A stretch of 29,139 bases of DNA from contig JAAXHF010000592.1 of NCBI GenBank assembly GCA_012271025.1, positions 1 to 29,139 on the forward strand, in the 5' to 3' direction. The stretch comes from Deltaproteobacteria bacterium. Its GTDB lineage: Bacteria > Desulfobacterota_B > Binatia > Bin18. Made by a program: the position numbers and the translations under genes. Under the pieces are notes generated by a model. The model did not search any database, was not told the origin of the DNA, and saw only the letters and a list, made by a program, of their open reading frames with translations. Below, in pieces: positions 23,183-29,139 of the stretch. The first letter of the stretch is position 1. Each line of letters begins with the position of its first letter.

Positions 23183-25201
23183 TTACTCGTCGTCGTCTTC
23201 CATCAGCATGACCGGGGTCAGAATACGCCGGGGAATGCCGTCCAAAAAGCGCGACGGGCGGTTGAGCAGCATGCCGGTGGCCCGATCAAAGACGTTGATC
23301 GGGTAGGTGATAAACAGGTTCTCTTTGGCCCGGGTGGCCGCCACATACATCAGCCGCCGCTCTTCTTCGAGTTCGTCGTCGTCCTTGTTGTACAGGCTCG
23401 GAAAGCGGCCCTCGACCGCCCAGATGATGAACACCGAGTTCCACTCCAGGCCCTTGGCCGAGTGAATGGTTGACAGGGTCAGCAGCCCCTCGTCCTCGCC
23501 GTCGGTGGCCAGGACATTGTCCACGCTGCTGGTTGGCGGCTCAAGCGCCATGTCGGACAGCATCCGGTCCAGGCTGCGGTAGCGCTCGGTGATGATGGTG
23601 AAGTGCTCCAGGTCCTTCTGGCGCTTGGGGTAGTCGTCACGGTGGCGGTGTTTCAGGATCGGCCCATAGTAGCGCACGATGACTTCGAGCTGTTCGGCCG
23701 GTTTCAGCCCCTCGTCCCTGGCCTGTTGCAGGGCTTCGGCCAGGCTCTTCAGGGCCGTGTTGACCGCACCGCGGCCCCGGTAGCCGGCCAAGCCCTGGAA
23801 CGGGTCGGGCGCGTCGAGCACGTGGGCCAGAATTTTCTCGCTGCTCTTGGCTCCGACGCCGTCGAGCAGCAGCAGGACGCGGTACCACGAGACCGCATCC
23901 TGGGGGTTGGCAATGATCCGCAGATGGGCCAGCACGTCCTTGATGTGGGTGGTTTCAATGAATTTGAAGCCGCCGCGTTTGACGAACTGGAGGTTGCGTC
24001 GGCCCAGCTCGATCTCCAGATCGAAGGAGTGGAAGCTGGAGCGGAACAGGACGGCGATCTCGGGCAGCGGCACCCCGGATTCGTGCAGCTCCAGGATTTT
24101 CTGGCCGACAAAGCGCGACTGGTAGCGTTCGCTGTCGGCCTCAACCAGAACCGGCCTGATGCCGGCCTCGCGGCGGGTGAACAGGTTTTTGGTATAGCTC
24201 TCCTTGGCCTGCAGGATGATTTCGTTGGACAGATCCAGGATCGGCTGGGTGCTGCGGTAATTCTCCTCCAGCTTGATGACTTTGGTGCCGGGAAAGAGGT
24301 CGGGAAACTCAAAGATATTGCGCACCGTTGCGCCCCGAAAGCTGTAGATCGACTGGGCGTCGTCGCCGACCGCCATGACGTTGTCGTGGGAGTGGGCCAG
24401 CAGCCGGACGATATCGGCCTGGAGCCGGTTGGTGTCCTGGTACTCATCGACCATGATGTAGTGGAAGGTGTGCGACAGCCGCTCGGCCAGCTCGGGATGG
24501 CCGCGCAGCAGCTCGCGCAGATAGCTGAGCAGATCGTCGTAGTCGAGCAGGCTGCGCTCGCGCTTGTAGTCCCGGTAATAGTCCGCAATCTGGCCCAGCT
24601 CGTCCAGCTCGTCGAACAGGTGCGGAAACTGTTCGTCCAGCACCGCAGCCACGCTGCAGGTCTTGTTGGCCGCCAGGCTCAGGATTTCCAGGATGGTCTG
24701 CTTGCGGGGAAAGCGGCGCTCCTTCTTGTCCAGGCCCATGCGGCTGCGGATCAGATTGATCACGTCCTCGGAATCACTGCGGTCCAGAATGGTGAAGGCG
24801 TTGGCAAAGCCCAGCAGCTGGGCGTAGCGGCGCAGTATGGTGTTGGCAAAGGAGTGAAAGGTGCCGCCGGTGACCCGGTCGCAGCGGCTGCCCAGGAGCG
24901 CCTCAACCCGTTGCAGCATCTCTTCGGCCGCCCGCCGGGTAAAGGTCAGCAGCAGGATGGACGCCGGGTCAATCCCCTCCTCAACCATGCGCGCCACCCG
25001 GAACACCAGGGTGCGGGTCTTGCCGCTGCCCGCCCCGGCCAGGACCAGCAGCGGCCCCTTATGGGTGACGGCCGCCTCGTACTGGGAGGGGTTGAGTTCC
25101 TCCTTGTAGTCGATCAGGAAGCGCCTGGTCCGGTCGTCGGGCTCCGGGCGCAGCGTGTATCTGACAGGTCGCGTCTCGTCGCTCACCGCTCCGTTCTCCA
25201 T
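23183..25201 (-). CDS. UvrD/Rep/PcrA-family superfamily 1 DNA helicase
   Basis: A 672-residue 3'-5' helicase. Motifs in order: Q motif LNPSQYEAA (36-44), Walker A AGAGSGKT (55-62), TFTRRAAEEM (86-95), TFHSFAN (114-120), motif II VDEYQDTN (251-258), motif III GDDAQSIYSFRGA (279-291), motif IV EENYRST, motif V TIHSAKGLEW, motif VI EERRLMYVAATRAK. It ends in an acidic tail (EDDDE). It is slightly shorter than E. coli UvrD (720) or Rep (673), and closer in length to Rep. The annotated ATG 25201 lacks a good ribosome site; GTG six codons in has GGAG close by and is an alternative. Role: unwinding in repair or replication restart. Not obviously linked to neighbouring metabolic genes. Confidence 0.95.
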   Translation of the reverse strand: MENGAVSDETRPVRYTLRPEPDDRTRRFLIDYKEELNPSQYEAAVTHKGPLLVLAGAGSGKTRTLVFRVARMVEEGIDPASILLLTFTRRAAEEMLQRVEALLGSRCDRVTGGTFHSFANTILRRYAQLLGFANAFTILDRSDSEDVINLIRSRMGLDKKERRFPRKQTILEILSLAANKTCSVAAVLDEQFPHLFDELDELGQIADYYRDYKRERSLLDYDDLLSYLRELLRGHPELAERLSHTFHYIMVDEYQDTNRLQADIVRLLAHSHDNVMAVGDDAQSIYSFRGATVRNIFEFPDLFPGTKVIKLEENYRSTQPILDLSNEIILQAKESYTKNLFTRREAGIRPVLVEADSERYQSRFVGQKILELHESGVPLPEIAVLFRSSFHSFDLEIELGRRNLQFVKRGGFKFIETTHIKDVLAHLRIIANPQDAVSWYRVLLLLDGVGAKSSEKILAHVLDAPDPFQGLAGYRGRGAVNTALKSLAEALQQARDEGLKPAEQLEVIVRYYGPILKHRHRDDYPKRQKDLEHFTIITERYRSLDRMLSDMALEPPTSSVDNVLATDGEDEGLLTLSTIHSAKGLEWNSVFIIWAVEGRFPSLYNKDDDELEEERRLMYVAATRAKENLFITYPINVFDRATGMLLNRPSRFLDGIPRRILTPVMLMEDDDE

Positions 25202-25277
25202 TCAGCTGTCTGCGTTTGGGGCAGGTCGGCCCAGCATAGCCGAAAAGCCGCCCGTCGTCAGCGTCGGCCGCTTTGCG

Positions 25278-25306
25278 CTGACAAGCCGGTTCGGGTCTGC
25301 TATGTA
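25278..25306 (+). promoter_or_regulatory. Candidate extended -10 promoter for the TusA-like/PQQ dehydrogenase operon
   Basis: CTGACA (25278-25283), 17-base spacer, then TGC-TATGTA with the -10 at 25301-25306. The predicted start point is about 25313, almost on the first ATG (25315), so the message may be leaderless. Confidence 0.35.
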
Positions 25307-25314
25307 CACTGCCG

Positions 25315-25581
25315 ATGCCTGCCGAGACTGAACACAAGACTGAACACAAGACCGAACAGATGAATCTGCACGGCGTCAAATGTCCCTTGAACTGGGCCAA
25401 GGCCAAGGTGCGGCTCGAATACCTGGAGCGGGGCGATGTGTTGGAGCTGCTGATCGACGATCCCAAGGGACGCCGCGATATTCCCCGTGCGGCTGAGGCC
25501 GAGGGCTACGCCATCGTGGATATCGACGAATACGCCGACCCTGAACAGGGCGCCCGCTGGCGCATCGTGATTGAGAAATAG
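25315..25581 (+). CDS. TusA-like (SirA/YedF fold) small protein with altered CPxP motif
   Basis: An 88-residue protein. The region from residue 16, MNLHGVKCPLNWAKAKVRLE, then GDVLELLIDDPKGRRDIPRA and AEGYAIV, follows the TusA/SirA fold: beta strand, CPxP at the start of helix 1, then a DDP turn. Cys23 is kept but the second Pro of CPxP is Asn26 (CPLN). TusA passes sulfur on its Cys; with Cys retained, a sulfur or redox role remains possible. The first 15 residues are two-and-a-half TEHK repeats from a DNA tandem repeat, so ATG 25360 is a real alternative start. Neither ATG has a ribosome site. The PQQ dehydrogenase gene starts 14 bases after its stop, so they share a message. Confidence 0.78.
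   Translation: MPAETEHKTEHKTEQMNLHGVKCPLNWAKAKVRLEYLERGDVLELLIDDPKGRRDIPRAAEAEGYAIVDIDEYADPEQGARWRIVIEK
25327..25359 (+). repeat. 12-base tandem repeat at the start of the TusA-like gene
   Basis: ACTGAACACAAG occurs twice in a row (25327-25338, 25339-25350), followed by a partial third unit ACCGAACAG. It keeps the frame (four codons per unit) and ends exactly at ATG 25360. Confidence 0.7.
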
Positions 25582-25595
25582 TGAAGGAGGAACAC

Positions 25596-27503
25596 ATGTA
25601 CCGCACAGGGATTCTGGTTGCCGCGTGTCTGATGCTGCTGAGCGGACCGGCCTGGGCTGTCAGCGTGGCCGGGCCCGACGGCGAGGCGCTGTACAATGCG
25701 CACTGCGCCAAGTGTCATGACTCGGTGGCCCGCGTGCCCAAACTCGGGGTCATGCGCAAACTGCCGCCCGAGTTCATCATGCGTTCGCTCGAAGTCGGCC
25801 GGATGGTCTTCCAGGGGGTGATGCGGACCAAGGTCGAGCGGCTGGCCATCGCGGCCTATATCTCGGAAAAAGAGTTTGGCGCGGCGCGCGACGACCAGGC
25901 CGCAGCGTGGACCTACTGTTCGCTGTTGCCGGGCCAGCTCGACCTGTCCGAGCAGGCCGCCAACTGGAACGGCTGGGGTGGCGGTATCAGCAACGCCCGC
26001 TTTCAGCCGGCGGACAAGGCCGGCCTGTCCGCAGCCGACATTCCCAATCTCAAGCTCAAGTGGTCGTTCGGCCTGCCCGAGAACTACCAGACCTCCCAGC
26101 CGACGGTGTTTGGCGGGCGGATCTATATCGGCAGCATGCGGGGGGTGGTGTTTTCCCTGAACGCCGAGACCGGCTGTTTGTACTGGGCCCATGCGACCGG
26201 GGCCGGAGTGCGCTCAACCGTGACGGTCGGCCTCTTGGAGGGCAGCGACCCGCCGCGCTACGCGGCCTATTTCGGCGATGTGGAGCGAAACGCCTATGCG
26301 CTCGATGCCCGGACCGGCGAGCTGATCTGGAAAACCCAGATCGAGCAGCATCCGACCGGTCGGATCACCGCCAGCCCGGCCCTGCACGACAACCGCCTGT
26401 ACGTGGGCATGGCCTCGTTTGAAGAGGGGGCGGGCGGCGAAGCCGACTACGAGTGTTGCACCTTCCGGGGCAGCATCAGCGCGCTCAACGCCACGACCGG
26501 CGAGCTGCTGTGGAAGTCGTACACGGTCGATGAACCGAAAAAAGTCCGCAAGAACAAGATTGGCGTCCAACTGTGGGGACCGTCCGGGGTCGGGGTATGG
26601 GCCAGCCCGACGCTCGACCCCAAGCTCAAGCGGGTGTATGTGACCACCGGCGACAACTATTCGGACCCGCCCTCGGACACCAGCGACGCGATCATGGCCT
26701 TTGACATGGAGACCGGAGAGAACATCTGGACCCAGCAGTTCACCAAGGGCGATGCGTTCAATATCGCCTGCGAGTCGGGCGATGACACCAACTGCCCGGA
26801 GGCGCGCGGACCGGACCTGGACTTCGGCTCGTCGGCCATTCTGCGCGAGCTGCCCGACGGCAAGCGCATCCTGCTGGCCGGCCAGAAGTCGGGCGTGGTG
26901 CACGCCGTCGATCCCGACCAGGACGGCAAAATCCTGTGGCAGCAGCGGGCCGGGGCGGGCCGCATTCTGGGCGGTATCCAGTGGGGGCCGGCTGCGGACG
27001 AGTCGAATATCTATGTCGCCTCGTCCGACGTCAAGGTCAATATCAATCGGACCGGCGAGGGTTCGATCACGTCCTCAATTGACAGCACACAGGGTGGCGG
27101 CATCTCGGCCTACCGCATTGAGACCGGCGAGAAACTGTGGTTCACCCCGCCGCCCGGTTGCGGCGACAAGGTCAACTGCAGCCCGGCCCAGTCGGCGGCC
27201 ATCTCGGTCCTGCCCGGGGTGGTGTTCTCCGGCTCGGTGGACGGCCACCTGCGAGCCTACTCGACCCGCGACGGGTCGATTGTGTGGGACTATGATACGG
27301 CCCAGGAGTACTACTCGGTCAACGAGGTCAGCACCAAGGGCGGCTCGCTCGACGGGCCCGGTCCGACCATTGCCGGCGGCATGCTGTACGTCTTCTCCGG
27401 CTACGGCTTCTGGGGCGGCATGCCGGGCAACGCCCTGCTGGCCTTTGAGGCGGGCGACGGCGGCCAGAACGGGGCGGCCGAGCAGAACGGCAAGCAGGAC
27501 TGA
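25596..27503 (+). CDS. Cytochrome c/PQQ beta-propeller dehydrogenase, polyvinyl alcohol dehydrogenase-like
   Basis: A 635-residue exported protein; ATG 25596 follows GAAGGAGGAACAC. A signal peptide (1-21, cleavage after GPAWA) is followed by a c-type heme domain with CAKCH at 37-41 and then a PQQ-type propeller from about residue 120 with repeated strand ends (YALDARTGELIWKTQ, SALNATTGELLWKS, MAFDMETGENIWTQQ). Vicinal Cys287-Cys288 in ADYECCTFRG recall the disulfide ring of quinoprotein dehydrogenases. The segment WNGWGGGISNARFQPAD and DIPNLKLKWSFGLP resemble polyvinyl alcohol dehydrogenases, which also carry an N-terminal heme. It would oxidise secondary alcohols in the periplasm and pass electrons to its heme. 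Other PQQ alcohol dehydrogenases remain possible. No PQQ synthesis genes are in the window. Confidence 0.85.
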   Translation: MYRTGILVAACLMLLSGPAWAVSVAGPDGEALYNAHCAKCHDSVARVPKLGVMRKLPPEFIMRSLEVGRMVFQGVMRTKVERLAIAAYISEKEFGAARDDQAAAWTYCSLLPGQLDLSEQAANWNGWGGGISNARFQPADKAGLSAADIPNLKLKWSFGLPENYQTSQPTVFGGRIYIGSMRGVVFSLNAETGCLYWAHATGAGVRSTVTVGLLEGSDPPRYAAYFGDVERNAYALDARTGELIWKTQIEQHPTGRITASPALHDNRLYVGMASFEEGAGGEADYECCTFRGSISALNATTGELLWKSYTVDEPKKVRKNKIGVQLWGPSGVGVWASPTLDPKLKRVYVTTGDNYSDPPSDTSDAIMAFDMETGENIWTQQFTKGDAFNIACESGDDTNCPEARGPDLDFGSSAILRELPDGKRILLAGQKSGVVHAVDPDQDGKILWQQRAGAGRILGGIQWGPAADESNIYVASSDVKVNINRTGEGSITSSIDSTQGGGISAYRIETGEKLWFTPPPGCGDKVNCSPAQSAAISVLPGVVFSGSVDGHLRAYSTRDGSIVWDYDTAQEYYSVNEVSTKGGSLDGPGPTIAGGMLYVFSGYGFWGGMPGNALLAFEAGDGGQNGAAEQNGKQD

Positions 27504-27526
27504 GCCCAAGTCAGTCCCATTCCACG

Positions 27527-27570
27527 GCACGGCGCGCGGGGCTGCTTTCCGCAGCCCCGGCGCGCCGTGC
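27527..27570. terminator. Strong GC hairpin between convergent genes
   Basis: GCACGGCGCGC-GGGGCTGC pairs with GCAGCCCC-GGCGCGCCGTGC around TTTCC: 19 pairs with one bulged base. It lies 24 bases after the PQQ dehydrogenase stop and 17 bases after the opposing MaoC stop. It can act on both strands; only a short TTG follows on plus. Confidence 0.65.
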
Positions 27571-27586
27571 TTGACGAGCGAGCGGT

Positions 27587-28057
27587 TCAGCCCAGATAGC
27601 GATCAAGATAGCGATACACCGGCTCGGCAACACACACCGGCTTCTTGCCGCCCTCCACTTCAAACGACAGGCGCAGGGTGACTTCCTGTCCATCCGCCAC
27701 GGGTGTAACACCGCAGACGCTGAGCCGCAGGCGCACCCGTTTGCCGATGCGGAGCGGGGCCGGGAAGCGCAGGCGGTTGATGCCGTAGTTCATGCCCAGC
27801 CGCGCTCCCCGAAGGTACCAGATTTCTTTGAGCAGCCCTGGGGCAAGGGCCAGGATGAAATAGCCCGGCGCCACCGTTCCGCCAAAGGGTGATTCTTTTG
27901 CGGCGCGCTCCACATCTTCGCAAAACCACTGGTGGTCGTTGGTCGCCGCAGCATAGGCATCGACGGCCTGCTGGGTGACGAGGTACCAGCCCGACACGCC
28001 GACCTCCTGGCCGACGAGACTCGGCAGGTCTTGGAAGCGAATCTGTCTTGCTGTCAT
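27587..28057 (-). CDS. MaoC/NodN-like hot-dog protein with substituted catalytic histidine
   Basis: A 156-residue MaoC-like dehydratase-fold protein; ATG 28057 has a modest AGGGGT upstream. The core ATNDHQWFCEDVERA (38-52) and SPFGGTVAPGY (56-66) match the NodN-like subgroup, where the usual text is DHQWIH and an AHGF-type loop. Asp41 of the D-x4-H hydratase dyad is kept, but the His is Cys46 (codon TGC checked), and the loop His is replaced by Pro64. It probably binds an acyl thioester; ordinary enoyl-CoA hydratase chemistry is doubtful. It stands alone, convergent with the PQQ dehydrogenase. Confidence 0.83.
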   Translation of the reverse strand: MTARQIRFQDLPSLVGQEVGVSGWYLVTQQAVDAYAAATNDHQWFCEDVERAAKESPFGGTVAPGYFILALAPGLLKEIWYLRGARLGMNYGINRLRFPAPLRIGKRVRLRLSVCGVTPVADGQEVTLRLSFEVEGGKKPVCVAEPVYRYLDRYLG

Positions 28058-28069
28058 GGCAGCACCCCT

Positions 28070-28198
28070 GTTCTCATAGTAACAATGCCTCAGGACGATG
28101 GAATGTCCTACCCCTCCACACGAGATATCGCATCGCTCCTACCGGATCTGGCTACCCCCACGCAGCGCCTGAGGTGTTGCCCGGCGGTCAATGAGAAC
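28070..28198. repeat. 129-base interval bounded by nested inverted repeats (possible MITE-like element)
   Basis: GTTCTCAT at 28070-28077 is complementary to ATGAGAAC at 28191-28198, and inside these CCTCAGG (28088-28094) is complementary to CCTGAGG (28168-28174), with a few further matching bases (CAA..CCTCAGG). The interior has no open frame that I trust. No clear target duplication beyond CT is seen, so mobility is unproven; it could be a long regulatory hairpin upstream of the toxin-antitoxin pair. Confidence 0.4.
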
Positions 28199-28203
28199 CT
28201 ATG

Positions 28204-28216
28204 CTGTGTTACACAG
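28204..28216. promoter_or_regulatory. Palindromic candidate operator of the RHH antitoxin
   Basis: CTGTGT-T-ACACAG is a perfect 13-base palindrome ending 19 bases before the antitoxin ATG. RHH antitoxins commonly bind such sites to repress their own operon. Confidence 0.4.
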
Positions 28217-28235
28217 AAATTGTGAGGCTGTGCTC

Positions 28236-28577
28236 ATGAAAAACATCACCGTATCCGTTGACGAAGAAACCCATCGGCTCGCCCGTATTCGGGCGGCGGA
28301 GTTGGACACTTCGGTGTCGGCTCTGGTGCGGAACTACCTGAAGAGCCTCGTTGCGGACCGCGCTGGCGGCACGGTATCCAACGAGCCGGACGTGGAGACG
28401 GAAGCCGAACGCCGCCGGAGGATGTTGTGCCAGGTCATTGAGAAGATCACGGCCAACGGCGGCGGGTTACGCATGGCCGACAACCTGTCCCGCGAGGAAC
28501 TGTACGACCGGGCCAGAGCCAGGGCCGAGGCTCAGGCAGCGGCTGCCGCCGAAGACGAAGACCTCAAGCGCGGGTGA
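28236..28577 (+). CDS. Ribbon-helix-helix antitoxin (VapB-like)
   Basis: A 113-residue protein; ATG 28236 lies 9 bases after GTGAGG. The first 45 residues, MKNITVSVDEETHRLARIRA then ELDTSVSALVRNYLKSL, fit the strand-helix-helix pattern of RHH DNA-binding domains. The rest is charged and helical (ETEAERRRRMLCQVIEKITA, SREELYDRARARAEAQAAAA), longer than usual VapB tails, and probably wraps the toxin. The stop overlaps the PIN toxin start (GTGA, 28574-28577). Upstream is a palindrome that may be its operator. Confidence 0.85.
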   Translation: MKNITVSVDEETHRLARIRAAELDTSVSALVRNYLKSLVADRAGGTVSNEPDVETEAERRRRMLCQVIEKITANGGGLRMADNLSREELYDRARARAEAQAAAAAEDEDLKRG

Positions 28578-29008
28578 GCGCCGTGCGCTTTGTCGATACG
28601 AACGTGCTGCTATACGCGGTGAGCGCTCTGTCCGAGGACGCTGACAAGCGTCTTCGTGCTCTCAGCCTGCTGAACACAGGGGACTTGGCGCTGTCGGTGC
28701 AGGTGCTGCAAGAGTTCTATCACCAGGCAACGCGCTCCAACCGTCCAGGAGCGATCACCCAAGACCATGCGCTGGAATTTATCGAGAGCATCGGTCACTT
28801 TCCGGTGCAGGACGTCACCCTTGAGGTGTTTCGCGTCGGCGTTGCTATCAGCCAACGCTTCCGGCTGTCTTACTGGGACGGGGCGATTCTCGCGGCGGCG
28901 CGCGCCCTGGGCTGCGATGCCATCTACTCGGAAGATCTCAGCTCGAAGCAGGACTACGACGGCCTCCGAGTCATAAACCCGTTTCTGGAAGAATCGGAAA
29001 CCCCGTGA
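28574..29008 (+). CDS. PIN-domain toxin (VapC-like RNase)
   Basis: A 144-residue PIN protein starting at GTG 28574 inside the antitoxin stop. The four acidic positions are visible: Asp8 in RFVDTNVLLYA, Glu47 in SVQVLQEFYHQ, Asp102 in SYWDGAILAAA, and Asp121 in IYSEDLSSKQDY. Length is normal and the gene is intact, so an active Mg-dependent RNase is expected, held in check by the upstream protein. Its own stop overlaps the start of the next short frame by GTGA, an unusual chain of three coupled frames. Confidence 0.9.
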   Translation: MSAVRFVDTNVLLYAVSALSEDADKRLRALSLLNTGDLALSVQVLQEFYHQATRSNRPGAITQDHALEFIESIGHFPVQDVTLEVFRVGVAISQRFRLSYWDGAILAAARALGCDAIYSEDLSSKQDYDGLRVINPFLEESETP

Positions 29009-29100
29009 CCAGCGATGCCAGCGAACGCGGCCTCGAACGCCTGATCTGCACCGCGCTGGCCGGCCACCCGTGCGAGCCGCCTACAGCTAGAGACGTGTGA
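29005..29100 (+). pseudogene. Truncated start of a type I restriction HsdR-like gene
   Basis: GTG 29005 opens 31 codons overlapping the toxin stop. The peptide begins MTSDASERGLERLICTALAG (GTG read as Met), which resembles the first residues of type I restriction R subunits (SERGLE..LI..AL.G). A stop follows after CEPPTARDV, so about 97 percent of an HsdR is missing. This could be a frameshifted gene continuing past the window or a deletion relic. The match is short, so the family call is tentative. Confidence 0.45.
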
Positions 29101-29139
29101 TGCAAAAAGAAACCCACCCCGGCCTTCGGCCACCCCTCC
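29101..29139. other. Window end with a small GGCC-TTC-GGCC motif
   Basis: The last 39 bases hold CCCCGGCCTTCGGCCACCCC. On the minus strand the GGCC-GAA-GGCC stem-loop is followed by TTTCTTTTT, so it might end a gene coming from the right. Too short to decide. Confidence 0.25.

Noticed and set aside
23603..25363. 586-codon plus-strand frame
   Set aside because: Antisense of the UvrD-type helicase, whose motifs are complete on the minus strand.
1..29139. CRISPR arrays, tRNA and rRNA genes, transposase genes
   Set aside because: No regularly spaced repeats, no cloverleaf or rRNA-like stretches and no transposase or integrase motif were found by reading both strands.

Overview
This GC-rich window codes almost wall to wall and has the density and operon style of a free-living bacterium. 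Most genes have clear AGGAGG-type ribosome sites and short gaps or start/stop overlaps. The gene mix is aerobic and catabolic: a molybdopterin dehydrogenase subunit, a luciferase-like flavin oxidoreductase, a hydantoinase and carbamoylase, a PQQ-type dehydrogenase and many alpha/beta hydrolases. That would fit a soil or marine generalist, for example a deltaproteobacterial-grade or Tectomicrobia-like lineage, but no phylogenetic marker is present and this placement is only a guess. I saw no rRNA, tRNA, CRISPR array or intact insertion sequence.

Layout. (1) 1-1967: large molybdopterin subunit of the xanthine dehydrogenase/CO dehydrogenase family on the minus strand, cut by the left edge. (2) 2212-3741: type B carboxylesterase, plus strand, with its own candidate promoter. 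(3) 9116 down to 3815, minus strand: RraA-like aldolase, then a tight run of PPOX-fold protein, hydantoinase, N-carbamoyl-amino-acid hydrolase, alpha/beta hydrolase and an isocitrate lyase/PEP mutase-fold enzyme. (4) 9236-13045, plus: a Cys-nucleophile alpha/beta hydrolase start-stop coupled to a luciferase-like oxidoreductase, then a CocE/NonD hydrolase. (5) 13179-15160: an accessory patch with an RHH antitoxin beside a broken PIN toxin, a DUF433/DUF5615 toxin-antitoxin pair, an AT-rich membrane coiled-coil orphan and a relic matching an amidase 3' end. (6) 18153 down to 15164, minus: lipase, DUF1326 protein, amidase. (7) 18196-20980, plus: small orphan gene, glutathione reductase, zinc alcohol dehydrogenase. 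(8) 20999-23168: an acetylacetone dioxygenase (Dke1) look-alike on minus, then a GFA/CENP-V protein and a paraoxonase-like lactonase on plus. (9) 25201 down to 23183, minus: UvrD/Rep helicase. (10) 25315-27503, plus: a TusA-like protein and a cytochrome c/PQQ beta-propeller dehydrogenase resembling polyvinyl alcohol dehydrogenase. (11) 28057 down to 27587, minus: MaoC-fold protein. (12) 28236-29100, plus: an RHH/PIN toxin-antitoxin pair chained by GTGA overlaps to a stub that looks like the start of a type I restriction HsdR.

How the genes may work together. Region 3 reads as a cyclic amide (hydantoin or dihydropyrimidine) degradation operon: ring opening, decarbamoylation, then ester and C-C bond chemistry. 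Regions 7-10 hold the parts expected for oxidising secondary alcohols to beta-diketones and cleaving them (PQQ/heme dehydrogenase, Dke1-like dioxygenase), with glutathione reductase, an alcohol dehydrogenase and a glutathione-linked-family protein nearby. This link is inferred from content and not from one operon. A recurring feature is enzymes of known fold with a changed catalytic residue: Cys to Thr in the isocitrate lyase-fold protein, His to Glu in one hydrolase, Ser to Cys in another, and His to Cys in the MaoC-fold protein.
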